Origin: Hesseltinella vesiculosa
Lineage: Eukaryota > Mucoromycota > Mucoromycetes > Mucorales > Cunninghamellaceae
NCBI GenBank assembly: GCA_002104935.1
Contig: MCGT01000020.1
Span: 248,001 to 312,000, forward strand
DNA length: 64,000 nt
Reading direction: 5' to 3'
Shown here: piece by piece, positions 11,642-22,682 of the stretch
How positions within the stretch are numbered: the first letter of the stretch is position 1
Layout: each line of letters opens with the position of its first letter
Program-made: the position numbers and the translations under genes
The notes under the pieces: generated by a model
Database searches by the model: none
Seen by the model: the letters and a program-made list of their open reading frames with translations, nothing else
What the model was told of the DNA's origin: nothing

Positions 11642-11892
11642 ATGCCTCCATTTAAAATCTTACCTGCTACCTGTGAACTATGCGGACAATGGCTACCAAA
11701 TCATCAAGTAAGGATTCATAACCCTCCATCAAATCATGATAGCATAAAGCTGACATTTCCTTTTTTTGACAGACGTCGTGTCCTCGTAACGGAGTGCATC
11801 CTTCACAATGGAAATTTGACTTGGTTGACCCATCACCACAATACTTGGAATCACAGGAACAAGATGAAACCGATGATGACTATGAGGATTAA
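11642..11892 (+). CDS. Small Cys-motif protein, 61 residues, unknown
   Basis: Two exons, 11642–11707 and 11773–11892, with a canonical GTAAGG donor and TTTTTTTGACAG acceptor, join in phase to 61 residues. The protein begins MPPFKILPATCELCGQWLP, continues NHQTSCPRNGVHPSQWKFDL and ends in an acidic tail, DDDYED. Cysteines form C-x2-C-x10-C with a nearby His, so it may bind one zinc ion, possibly half of a treble-clef site. Support for a real gene comes from the in-phase intron, the TATA-like box at 11568 and the isolated position in a long spacer. It has no signal peptide or membrane segment. I do not recognise the family. Confidence 0.6.
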
Positions 11893-13144
11893 TTGCACTT
11901 GACCTGTCACACATTCCATCATTCCCACCCAAAATATGGCCCGCCACTTGTTGATCATGACCTGCCTTCTTATTCCCTATTGAACATACTGTAATTCCCT
12001 TGCCTTTCCACGACACTGCCTTTTTGACTTTGTATTTCAGTTACCCTCCAAATGGCAGTCACTATACATAGTGTATACCCCTTTTCCTCACTTTTTGCTT
12101 TATCTGATCTCCTCTTTTCTTCAGTTTCAATGAGAATCTTTTTTTTACAAATCAATAAAATAATCCTTTTTTTTTTATCATTGGGAATGGCGATGTGAAT
12201 TGTATTTGTGCAACTCCTTTAGTTCAAAACGATAAAGCATGATACTCTCTTTTTCTTCCACAAAGTCAAAAAGATGTGCAAAAAGGTTCCCGCCCATTTT
12301 CAAAACAGCCAATCAAAAAGGAAGCTTTTTTAAACTTTTTTTTTTTTGTGCCTTCTCCCTCCTTTTTTTTTCCCACAAACAATCAATGCCATGAATGCCG
12401 TCATAGCTGCCTATTTTGGCCGTTAGGTAACCAAGACAGGATTTGCTTTGTATTCCCTCCGTCCCATGCAAACAATCAAAACAAACAGCCTTCCTCTTGA
12501 CAGCCCTACCGTCTAGCGGTCCCGGTTTTGCCTGTTGCCGTGGAAAAGGAATAAAAGAAAGTGGACAGGTTGCAAAAAAAAAAAAAAAAAAGCAAAAGGG
12601 TTGACAACATGCATGATGTGAAAAAAGTTACCCACATCAAAGATATTGACCAAGGTATAAAGTCAGATTCTTTTTTGTGCACCTCGAGATCACTCCCTGT
12701 CATGCGAGTCCATTCCCCCAAGGCTAGATTATGTAGTTCAGTTCCAGATTCTCACCCCCGACCGTCAGCGTTGTTCAATGCTCATGTTCCGTGTCTTGTT
12801 GAAATAACAGAAAACGGTGTGAAGCCTGGTGGACATAATATCTGTACTCACATTGATTGCTCACACCATCCACGAGGGGAAAAAACCGAGGGGCCATGCG
12901 TGCACCACCATCGGGATGGGCAAAATTGAGGGTGGCAGTGAAACGCGAACATTTCTACAAAAGCCATGTGGTTGAGGTGAGCATCTGACCCATTTTTTCT
13001 GGTAAAAGAACGATCCGATGGCGCGTTGTCATGCGGTTCCTTTTTTTTAAAAAAAAAAGACATGATTTTTATTCAGCGGGTTCTGTACAAATGAGGCCGC
13101 GGCCTCCGTATTGGCGTGCAAGGATATGTTGGGAGTGGGTGTTC
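11893..13144. other. Intergenic spacer
   Basis: Between two convergent genes. A-runs occur near 12574–12592 and 13048–13058. A coding-like + strand stretch at about 12560–12930 (His/Pro-rich) has no acceptor, domain or supporting context. Nothing firm is seen. Confidence 0.4.
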
Positions 13145-13782
13145 CTATTCGTCGTCATCATCATCATTGTTGTTCTCTTTTTTGGGTCGTAACTTGAACG
13201 AACCATCCAACTTGGCAACAACATCTGATTTTGATTTGGCATATTCAATTTGCTTAAAAAAAAAAGCAGTCAAAAAAGTCAGCACTCGCCAAAAAAAAAA
13301 AAAAAATAACGCCATGTCACAGAAAACCGTCCATCCTTGTCGAATGGTGATGAATTCATGGTTTCCCCTCCCCCCTCCCATCCTCCCGTATTCATAAATG
13401 AATGGACTTACCAAGGGGAATCCATAAAATTCGAATCCATTCAGACTTCGAAGAGCAGCGGTGGCCGAGGTCATGTCAGCAAACGCAATAAAGGCTTGCT
13501 CTCGTAGCTTTTGAGTTGATCGAGCATGGACAGTTAACACATAGCCAAAGGACGAAAATAGTGCGTACAAGGAAGCTTTCAATTCTGTTCATCCAAAAGG
13601 TAAAGAAAGTGAGATCAAAACGTCACCCTGTGCAAGGCTTTTTTGGATCATCCTAATTCAAACGACCTTTTTTTTGTGATATGTTCGACTTTTATCTTAC
13701 CATCAATATGTACCCGTCCTTTCAAGTTCTTAATAAAAAGTGTTTGGCTTGGGGGAATATCTACATCCATGGCTGAATCCAT
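13145..13782 (-). CDS. U1A/U2B''-type spliceosomal RRM protein
   Basis: Three exons (13701–13782, 13412–13584, 13145–13252) join in phase to 120 residues, essentially a single RRM. RNP2 is TLFIKNL, and RNP1 is in the EQAFIAFADM region. The block MDVDIPPSQTLFIKNL, then ELKASLYALFSSFGYVL, then SATAALRSLNGFEFYGFPL, then IEYAKSKSDVVAKL follows animal U2B''/U1A residue for residue in layout. It lacks the second RRM of U1A and ends in an acidic DDDDDE tail, so it resembles yeast Msl1 or the RRM1 half of U2B''. Known role: binds U2 (or U1) snRNA stem-loop, in U2 with the A' protein. Whether it serves U1, U2 or both cannot be decided here. Confidence 0.87.
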
Positions 13783-13976
13783 CTTTTGGTCTATGTTTGA
13801 TTTAAGAAAAGGAAACACCAGACGCTCACAGAAATTGAAAAACAAAAAAAAAAAAAAAACCAGCTGTTCATTCCCCGCCGCTTGCAGTTTCTTTCTAGGT
13901 GCTCACCTCATTTACAGCAGATATCCATAAGCAACAATGGACGAAAAGTGCGGTTGGTTTTATTCATGATAGTGAC

Positions 13977-15248
13977 CTAAGCGTGGTTCTCCCAAAACCT
14001 CTCCAATTGTTCATTGAAGTCTTGGTGTCTTGCGGTGGGGACGACGTGCCCCGTATCTTCAAAAATAACGAAATTTTCAGGCTGAAGCTGGTCACGTAAA
14101 TAGTAGCTGTCTGCCACATGTACAAAGTTGTCCCAATCATCTATCACCAAGTAAGTCAATACAAATCCAGCAAAAAAAAAATGCTGGAGGAAAAGAAGAG
14201 GCGCTTACTAGTCATGACCATCACTGGCATGGTGGATGTACGGATGGTGTCCAGCTCTTTGCGCGTGACCCAATGCCGAAGGGAAGCCACGGTCTGACTG
14301 ACCATGCCGCCAAGTGATTGAGATCGACTCCTGGCGTTTCTTTCTTGGATACGCTACCAAAGATGGCATGATGAGCAATACCAAGTCTGTTTTGCAAAAT
14401 AATCTTACCGCAAGCACTTTTTCATAGTTGGTTTCATATTCGCACCCGTCATCTGGTCGCTTTTGCAAGAAATTCTACGTACAAGCAAGGAAGGCAAAAC
14501 GGTTGAGAATGGGTCTCGACATCACTTTTGTTACCTTTGTGTAATTGATGTGAATCAATCGAGAGATTTGTTTCAAGGGGTCATTGGCATAAAACATATT
14601 AGACACCAGCGTGTACGCACCTGTAAAGGGGCGGAGCCAGAGAGAACCAGCTGTTGTGCATACAAGGGTAGCGGTTTGGAATCGTGAAGGGTCCTTCAGC
14701 ACTGCTTTCAATAACACTTGTCCACCGGCAGAATAGCCTACAGCATGCACGTGTTCTGTCCATCCAACATGATCCAACACCTGAAGCAAATCCTGGGCCC
14801 ACGTGTCTGTGTTGTAGGCATCCCAGCTACCATCTATGCAAAACAAATAAGAAATTTCTCATCTTGTCTCCCTGGTTTTACCTGTCAAACCAACACCGCG
14901 AGCATCAAACGTGAGCACAGTGAACTGCCCTTGGCCACCAAAGTAAGTCGTCTATTCGAGCGAGGTGAATGATGCGTCTTCTAGCATTGCTTTAAAGCTA
15001 ATTAACCACTGCATTTACTTGATAATCCCAGGCCTGGCAATTTGTATTCAAGCCTAATGAAACCGAGATATCATGAGTTTGAATGGCACCATGGCTTCAC
15101 CCAGTTTACCCATGAGAAAAACCACATGGCATGGTCCCTGGCCATGGAGTTCATAGTAAAATTTGGTGGGGCCTATGGGGGCAAACCCCTGTTGATATGG
15201 GTGCTTCCATGGAAGGCTGGGGAAGGATGTCGAGCCTGGGCTGCTCAT
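13977..15248 (-). CDS. Alpha/beta hydrolase fold protein
   Basis: Seven exons (15110–15248, 15019–15053, 14882–14951, 14535–14833, 14409–14474, 14209–14353, 13977–14140), all GT–AG and all in phase, give 305 residues. The nucleophile elbow is HAVGYSAGGQVLL (GxSxG with Ser), the strand before it reads TVLTFDARGVGLT (oxyanion/HG-type region), a late strand MPVMVMTNDWDNFVHV should carry the acid, and the catalytic His lies in FEDTGHVVPTARH. A cap insert lies between residues 160 and 230. The substrate is unknown; the fold is shared by esterases, lipases and epoxide hydrolases. No signal peptide or membrane anchor is seen, so it is probably cytosolic. Confidence 0.85.
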
Positions 15249-15570
15249 CTTTGTTGTAAGTGAAAAAAAAGGGGTTCCTCAAGAAGTCGCAGCGCTGACA
15301 AAAGGAGAATGCCAAGGGAATTTTCATTGGCCAGCACAGCAAAGCTGACTTGCTTCGTCGTTCCGCTCCTTCCTTGGAGGGGGGATGGAGTCCAGTCAAA
15401 AAGATTCGTTTAATATTCGATGATGAAGAGAGAGAAGCTACAATGTATAATTTTCAACAAAAAAAACGGAGGGTACAGTTTTTTTTTTTCAAGTTTTTAG
15501 AAAGATGGGGATGCGACGGTCAAATATGTAGATGTGGGTGAGGGAGAATTGAGGAGGATATCTACGAGAC

Positions 15571-18206
15571 TTAGAATTGCAAGCCAAGTTCAGGGACATA
15601 ACCAACCTTTTCATAATGAGCAATGACCTTCAGAGACTTTTCAGCAGCAGCATCGGCGGTGATGCCAAACTTGTTGTAAAGATCCTTGATGGGGGCAGAC
15701 GCACCAAAGGTGGTCATACCGATTTGAGCATGAGCGTAGCGTTCCCAACCATAGGCACCAAGAGCTTCAATGGAGACAACAGGTACACCAGGCAACAGCA
15801 CCGACTTCTTGTATTCTTCGGGTTGTTCGTCAAAGAGCTCGGTACAGGGGGCGGAGACGACACGGGCAGCAACCCCTTGTTCAGCCAATTTCTTGGCAGC
15901 ATCAACAGCAATGGCAACTTCCGAACCGGTGGCAAGGATGGTGACCTTGGCGCCAGCAGCTTCTTGTAAAACATAGGCACCCTTGCGAACAATTTCGACA
16001 CTGGAACCTTCCAATTGAGGCAAGTTTTGACGGGAGAGAGCGATCACGGAGGGTCGATGTTGGTTTTCCAAGGCAGCCAGATAGGTACCAGACACTTCGT
16101 TACCATCAGCAGGACGGAATGTCAACATGTTGGGGGTAGCGCGAGTCAACGTCAAGGTTTCTAACGGAGAAATCATCAGCATGAGGCCCTCGCACCGCAG
16201 TCTCCCTTTTCTTACCAATAGGTTGATGGGTAGGGCCATCTTCACCAAGACCAATGGAATCGTGGGTCATCACGTACAAGACGCGGAGGTGGGACAAGGC
16301 CGAGAGACGAGCGGCGCCCCAACCGTAGGTCAAGAAGTTCAAGAAGGTACCACCGTAGGGGATGATGGCGCCGTTGGAGTAAGCAGCCAAACCGTTCATG
16401 ACCGCAAACATGGCATGTTCACGCACACCATAACGCAAGTAACGACCAGAGTAGTCACCGAGGCCAGTGGAAGGCTACCAAGAAAAAAAAAACGTCAGCA
16501 CTGTTGCCCATCCTTTCTACAATTCTATCCCTTCTCCTCTTTCGTACATGTTGGAAATCGACGGCAGCCTTCCAGCGGGTCAAGTTGGAACCCGTCAAAT
16601 CGGCAGAGCCACCAACCAATTCAGGGATGACTTCAGACAAGGCAGTCAAGACACCTTCGGACAATTTGCGAGTGGCAACGGCACTGTCAGCAGGCGTGAA
16701 GCGGGGCAAAGCGGCTTCCCAGCCTTGAGGCAGCTTGCCGTTCAAACGACGTTCCAAAGCTTCAGCATCAGCTGGGAATTCTTGCTTGTATTTGGCAAAG
16801 AGAGCATTCCAATCAGCTTCGGCTTGAGCACCATGAGCAGCGCGGGCGCCGTAAAAGTCGTAGACCTAAAGAATTGATCCCACCGTGAGCTTCAAGCCGG
16901 CCCTCTTCTTCCCCCCAAACTTACTTCCTTGGGAACCACAAAGGTTTCTTCAGGGTTGAAGCCGAACTTTTGCTTGACTTGAACAATGTCGTCGTCTTTG
17001 AAGAAGAAAATCAGTCAACAGGAATGGAACTTTGTCTTTTAACATACTGGAGAGAGGAGCACCGTGGACCTTTTCTTGACCTTGGAGCAAAGAGCCGTAG
17101 CCTAACCAAAAAGAAAAAAAATAAGAATGTTAGATGTATTGCTTTTTTTTTTAAGGAAAAAATAGAGATAGCATTACCGATAGTGGTCTTGATCTTGATC
17201 AATGTGGGCTTATCAGTGACAGCCTTGGCTTGTTCGACAGCCTTGTTGATAGCATCGATGTCGTTGTCACCGTCAGTCACGACGATAGTGTGCCAGCCGT
17301 AAGATTCAAATCGCTTGATAGTGTCTTCCGTGAAAGACACGTCGGTGGAGCCATCGATGGTGATGCCGTTGTCATCATACAAAGCAATGAGTTTGCCCAA
17401 CTTCCAATGACTTGTAAGATCAGAAAAAAGTTAAGGTTCAAAGTCCAGCGTGTCATTGTTCTTGACTACTTTTTTTTTTTTTTACCCAGCAAGCGAGATG
17501 GCTTCGGCAGAAACACCTTCTTGCAAACAACCGTCACCAAGAATAACGTAAGTGAAGTTGCTGAACAATTCATATCCGGGCTTGTTGAAAGTGGCAGCGA
17601 GATGGGCTTCAGCAGCAGCCAAACCAACGGCATTGGAAATACCTATTTTGAAAAAAAAAAAATATGAGTCACCGAGGCAATATGGAGTCAGATCTGACAC
17701 AACCCAGTTGACTTTTTTTTCTTGTCCGTACCTTGGCCAAGAGGACCTGTGGTCACTTCAATACCAGGAGTGTCGTTGACTTCGGGATGGCCAGGTGTCC
17801 TAGTGACAAATGGATGAGTGGGTGGTTAGTCATCGTCCAATAAGAATCAGGGTCCCCAACAAGTTTTTTTTTTCTTCTACCCGACACGGCGGGTGGGGAG
17901 GCGGGTTTCTTACTTGCTTCCAAGTTGACGGAAATGCTTGAGGTCATCCAAAGACACATCGTAGCCTAACAAATGCAAGAACACATACTGGAGCGCACAG
18001 CCATGGCCGTTGGAGAGAACAAAGCGATCACGGTTGACGAATTTGGGATTCTTGGGGTTGGCGGTGATATGGTTGTTGAATAAAACATGAGCCATGGGAG
18101 CACAGCCCATAGGAGCACCAGGATGGCCGCTGTTGGCGCCGCGGACAACGTCAGCAGAGAGGACACGGACAGTGTTAATAGCGTGTTGTTCAATAGTGGT
18201 TACCAT
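15571..18206 (-). CDS. TKL1: Transketolase
   Basis: Nine exons (17914–18206, 17732–17799, 17486–17642, 17178–17410, 17048–17101, 16925–16995, 16548–16865, 16216–16474, 15571–16160) join in phase to 680 residues, the normal length. Diagnostic motifs: [16 protein letters not shown], the thiamine diphosphate motif [32 protein letters not shown], the catalytic-site stretch [18 protein letters not shown] and [13 protein letters not shown]. Known reaction: TPP- and Mg-dependent transfer of two-carbon units in the non-oxidative pentose phosphate pathway, cytosolic. The start [17 protein letters not shown] matches yeast Tkl1. No peroxisomal tail signal (ends LGLQF). Neighbouring genes are unrelated. 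Confidence 0.97.
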
Positions 18207-19124
18207 TATAAAAGAAGAGTTTAATGATAGGAATCAAAATAAACAAAAAAAGGGAGAGGCGCGACCATGAAAAAAATAGGGCTTTTTTAAACTTTCCGGG
18301 ACAAGCCGTCCAGCCAATGACAATCGTGCGGCTCCAAAATCCCAAAAAAAAAAACGCTGTCCCACTGATCGTTTTTTTGCTAACGGAGTTCTTTGTCATC
18401 AAGGGTAAACGTTTACGTACAGTATTTCCTCGCATTCATTTTATCTTTCGTGTCATCATCTTTGTTGCCATCTCGTGCCATTGTGGGATTTGAGTTTTTT
18501 TTATTGCTTCCTCGCCGGCTGATATGGCGGCTTTCCGTTTGCAGATCGCGTCTGACAGCTCAGCTCAATTTTCGCAATTCATCTCCTCCAATGGAAACTA
18601 TAAAATGATGATTTTACTGGACGCGCAAGATGCCAACATCTTGTAGTGCTTTGCGTTTAAAAAATAAACCAATTTTTAAGCGCAAACACTGCAATGCAAA
18701 TCCGTCAGAAAACAAGCTGAGCAAATCATGCTTGCTGAGACCCCTCCAATACTCCGCGGAGGACTCTTTTTTTTTAGCGGGTGAACCAATGAAGTATGCA
18801 AGCCGCGAAACCATGCCAAGTTCACACACAAAGTTACAGTCATTCCAATGACCAACGCCGAGCGCTGTAAAACAATGCAAGGAAATTTTTCTTTTCTATG
18901 GCTTCACCAACCCCACCAGATGAATAAATAAAAAGCTGCCGGGTCATCGTTTTCCTGCATTTAATATCATCAAGCGTCTCAAGCTAATTAGCTTACTTTA
19001 TCCACGGCTCGCAATCTACGAGAGAATGAACGGGTAGAGAGGATCGATAAGATTTGACGTGTCAATGAGCAGTGATGCCAGCAAGGCAATATACTTTATT
19101 TTATTGGGCGTAACAATAAGTAAA
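18207..19124. other. Transketolase upstream region
   Basis: About 0.9 kb of spacer with short T-runs. No exon or RNA gene is supported. A 13-bp match (ACCCCTCCAATAC) to 57.56 kb was noticed but is too short to call a repeat. Confidence 0.4.
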
Positions 19125-20445
19125 CTACACAGATGCAATCTTGATTTGGCGGCCCGACTCCGCTGATTCCAAGGCTGAGACAATGAAAGCCAAATGGTGA
19201 AAGCCTTCATCTAGACTGATGCCTAGCTTGTCGCCTTTAACAATGACATTGTAAAGGTTAGAGAGTTCCCCTTCCACATCAGAAAGAGCATCGGGTCGTT
19301 CAAATTGGGACACATCCAACGGCAATCCTTGGTCGTCAAGGAGCTCGATATCTGTGTCATTGATCAAACGAAGCGTGCCATTGGAGCCATGAATTTCCAA
19401 CAACATTCTCTTCACTCCGGCCGAGCACTACAGGAAAAAAAAAACAAATGGATGAGCGAGCGTTTTTGATTTCGGCGGAATTCGTTTCCTGCTCCGTACA
19501 AACGTAAAGTTGGCAACCCCAATGGCTCCACTGACCAAACGAATCGTCGTGGCCAAAGTCTCTTCTTTAACATAATGCTCTTTATAATTCGATGAAGCCA
19601 TAGCTGACACACTTTCAAATCGACCGAGGATAGGTACCAAGTGACCCATATCATGCACGCAGCCATCGCTTAAATAGCCCCTAGAGCAGCAAGATGATGA
19701 GAACAGGAAGTCAGCTTTTGAAAAGGCAGGTTACCCAGGGTGTTGAGGGTTCTGACGCCATGTCGTGCTGAGGTAAGGAGAATCAGGGTTGAAGGGCCGA
19801 GCGGAATCATAGGTGAAATTGATGATCTTAAAAAACACGAGTCAATGTCCAGCTTTTCTGAATGCCCCACTTTTACCTTTCCAATACCACCTCCACGAAC
19901 AAATTCAGCGACAGCTTGCACCTTGGGATGATAGGCCCAGTTTTCCGCCAAAGCCACGACGGTTGGCGAGCTCTGCCCCAGCTTGACAATGGCACGGGCG
20001 TCATTCAAATCAGCAGCTGGAAAACAAGACAAGGTCAAACACATGGAAGCAATGCAATGTTGACATTCTACCTATTGGCTTTTCGAAGAGAGCATTCTTT
20101 CCTGCAGCCACGCATGCTTCCAATATCGCGCGATTGAATTGGATAGGGAGAATAACATCCACCAAGTCAACGTTGGGAAGAGCAATGAGGTCATTTGGAT
20201 CAGTGAAAATAGCCTGCTCTGGAATGCCAGCCTAAGGAGGAAAAGGAAGCTGTGAGTACCGGCGAAGAGTGCAAGGACAGCCTTACTTCTTGGGCAAACT
20301 TTTCCGCCTTTTCTCTTGAGCGGTTGGAGCAGGCAACAATGACAAACTTATCAGCACCAAGGTGACGATATGCTCTCATATGGCGATAGGCAAATATACC
20401 TGTGCCAATAATACCAACGCGAATTGGTCCTTGTTGTTGTGGCAT
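19125..20445 (-). CDS. Gfo/Idh/MocA family NAD(P)-dependent oxidoreductase
   Basis: Six exons (20287–20445, 20072–20231, 19877–20016, 19735–19826, 19500–19680, 19125–19427) join in phase to 344 residues. The N-terminal Rossmann motif is IRVGIIGTGIFAYRHMRAY, followed by VIVACSNRSREKAE, the family EKP motif in NALFEKPIADLNDA, and the mid-domain block YLSDGCVHDMGHL, which holds the conserved Asp/His. Known: the family oxidises or reduces sugars, inositols, dihydrodiols or biliverdin with NAD(P). The substrate is not predictable. The gene is divergent from DCP1, with 158 bp between start codons, so the two probably share a promoter region. Confidence 0.88.
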
Positions 20446-20603
20446 GGTTAGATGAGAAAAAACTGGAAGAACCTGGGTAACATTTTTTTTATTTTTTTGA
20501 CTGTAGGCAAACCTTTACAACTCCGCCTTGGGAAGCCCCACTGACGCCCACACTTTTTCTTTTCTTTTTGTTTCTCTCTTTCTCTTTTGGAATTGTCAAC
20601 ACC

Positions 20604-22536
20604 ATGAACCGATCTGCAAGAAAAAAGCTCAATCTAAAAGCCATTCAACGATATGACTCGGATATTGCCGACATCTTATTTCAAAGCTCTCACTCTGCTG
20701 TCTATCATTTTCTAAGAGACAAATCCGGATGGGTAGCCAACAACAAACCTAAAGTTTTGACTGTAGCCAACTTGACTTTTTTTTTTAATAGCAAAAGAAA
20801 AACGTGGAAGGTGTCCTCTTTCTGGTTAAAAGGTAATGGACAAGGCATCTGGATGACTTTGGGCCATTCCTCACAGCATTGACATTAGACTACAGCCACC
20901 CTATTTCGCCATCTTCATTTTGAATCGGCTTAACACGGACAACTATATCTTATACCTGAATGATTTTGACCGAATGTACTTGCAGAATAACGACAAGAAG
21001 GATAAGAATGACACTCAAGAGTTTTTGATTTACACCATGAAAACGGGCAAGTACCTCTTCACTTTGGCAACGAGAAATGACGCTGACTTTTTTGTTGCCC
21101 CCCCCCCCTCTAGACGAACGCTTTGCTATATGGCTGTACGAGGAAGCTGATAGGCAGCGTCTGTTGGATCGCATTTTAATGTACGTTCGATGGATTTGAT
21201 GTATGCTGTATGTTACTCACCTATACTTCACCCTTTTTATTTTAGTTTGAAGAAAGGGGTAGAACAAGCCAGCAAACCACAGTCCTCAGCCCGAAGCACG
21301 TCTGCCACTGACAAAAATGGAAATCCCATCGCCAGCAAAAGCCATGATTTATTGACAATGCTGAAGTGGGGTACCTTGCAACCACCAAGTGGACCCTTCC
21401 AACCACCAAATGAATATGGTCCAGATCGAAGTGAATCCAGAGAACAACAATTGTTGAACCAACTTTCGCCTGCCATCGTATCACAGTCGCATGACGTACC
21501 CACTTCTCTCCCCCCTCCCCACCCAGCTGCGAACATTGTCGATTTTATTGTCCCTGATGCCAGTTTGATGCAACCTCCCCCACCTCACCATCCGCATCAT
21601 CACTTTCACCAGCACCCTCAACACCATCCTCATTCTCCTGCCCCAGGTACTCCGCCTCAACACCAAGCGCATACCCTCTTGGATCTGTTACAGCAAGGCC
21701 GCCCTAGCCCTCCACCCAATGTCATGCAGCCCACCATTCCTTTCCCTCAGCAGCCCCAACCTCAACCTGCCCAGTCAACAGACGGTCGACGGCTCTTGGA
21801 CATTTTGAAGGCAGGCACTCCCCAGCCTGCCTCGGCGTCACCAAAGCAGCATTTGTTGAACATGATCAACGGCCATGTCCCTGTCCAAAATCTTCAGCAA
21901 AAGCCATCTATGCCTTCTCCACCCATTCCGGCCGCTGCTCTGGGCATTGCCACACCTCCTCCCACCCACCCTCCCGTCTCACAGCCGCATCAACAGCGTT
22001 TGTTCAAAGAACTGACCAAAGCCTACCAACCTGATCATCTTGGTTCCTCTGCTTCACCTCCACCAACGTCTGATACTTCCAAACAACTGCGCTCCTCAGC
22101 CTTGCTACTTCAAACACTGCAAACCGGCATCCTACCCGCCGTGGCTGGCTCCCAGCAACACATCTCGTCGCCTGTTAAAAAACCGAACCCACCAGGATAC
22201 CCAGAGACATCTTCTTCATCATCGTCTGTTGTTGCCCAAACCGGCTCCCCACTTTTGCCATCTTTGCTCTCTTCCGACCCTCCCGTCATTAGTAGCGCTT
22301 CTCCTTTATTACCTGAAGAATCCATCCGCTTTGCCCAGCCTGAAATCATTAAGCGTCTTGCCTCTCACCAGACGTTGTCCAAACCTGAATTTATTCAACA
22401 ATTCATCAACATCATCCAGGTAAATAGAAATGCAGGCTACTTTTTAGCACTCTAATCTTTTTTTTTCTCCTTCCAGAGTGATCCCACTTTCTTTGATATC
22501 CTCTACGACCAATATCAAAAACAACGTCGCCCTTGA
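20604..22536 (+). CDS. DCP1: mRNA-decapping enzyme subunit 1
   Basis: Six exons (20604–20732, 20792–20832, 20889–21046, 21114–21180, 21246–22419, 22477–22536) join in phase to 542 residues. The EVH1-like domain occupies about residues 1–130: LNLKAIQRYDSDIADILFQS, NVEGVLFLVKR, FILNRLNTDNYILYLNDF and ERFAIWLYEEADRQRLL. A long Pro/Gln/His-rich region then carries repeated helix-forming leucine motifs, and the C-terminus (SKPEFIQQFINIIQSDPTFF) resembles the Dcp1 trimerisation/oligomerisation tail. Known role: activator of Dcp2 in P-bodies. Odd: intron 3 uses a GC–AG pair (G|GCAAGT), the only choice that keeps frame into ERFAIW. The repeat array is unlike the short Dcp1 of yeasts. Confidence 0.93.
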
Positions 22537-22682
22537 CTTGTTTTTAAAAATGCAAGTGTTTTCCATAGCAAGGATTCGACTGGATTTCCTGCTGCTGCAC
22601 CAAAATGAAAAATAAAAAAAAATGGCCGCTCCCTTTTTTTTTTTTTTTTTTTTGTTTTTCTCTTTCACTTTAATCATTGGCT

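Noticed and set aside
12561..12929. 122-codon + frame, His/Pro-rich
   Set aside because: Begins in an A-run, has no domain, no splice context and no promoter signal; best treated as chance.
18700..18760. Repeat shared with 57.54–57.58 kb (ACCCCTCCAATAC)
   Set aside because: Only 13 identical bases with weak flanking similarity; not separable from chance by eye.
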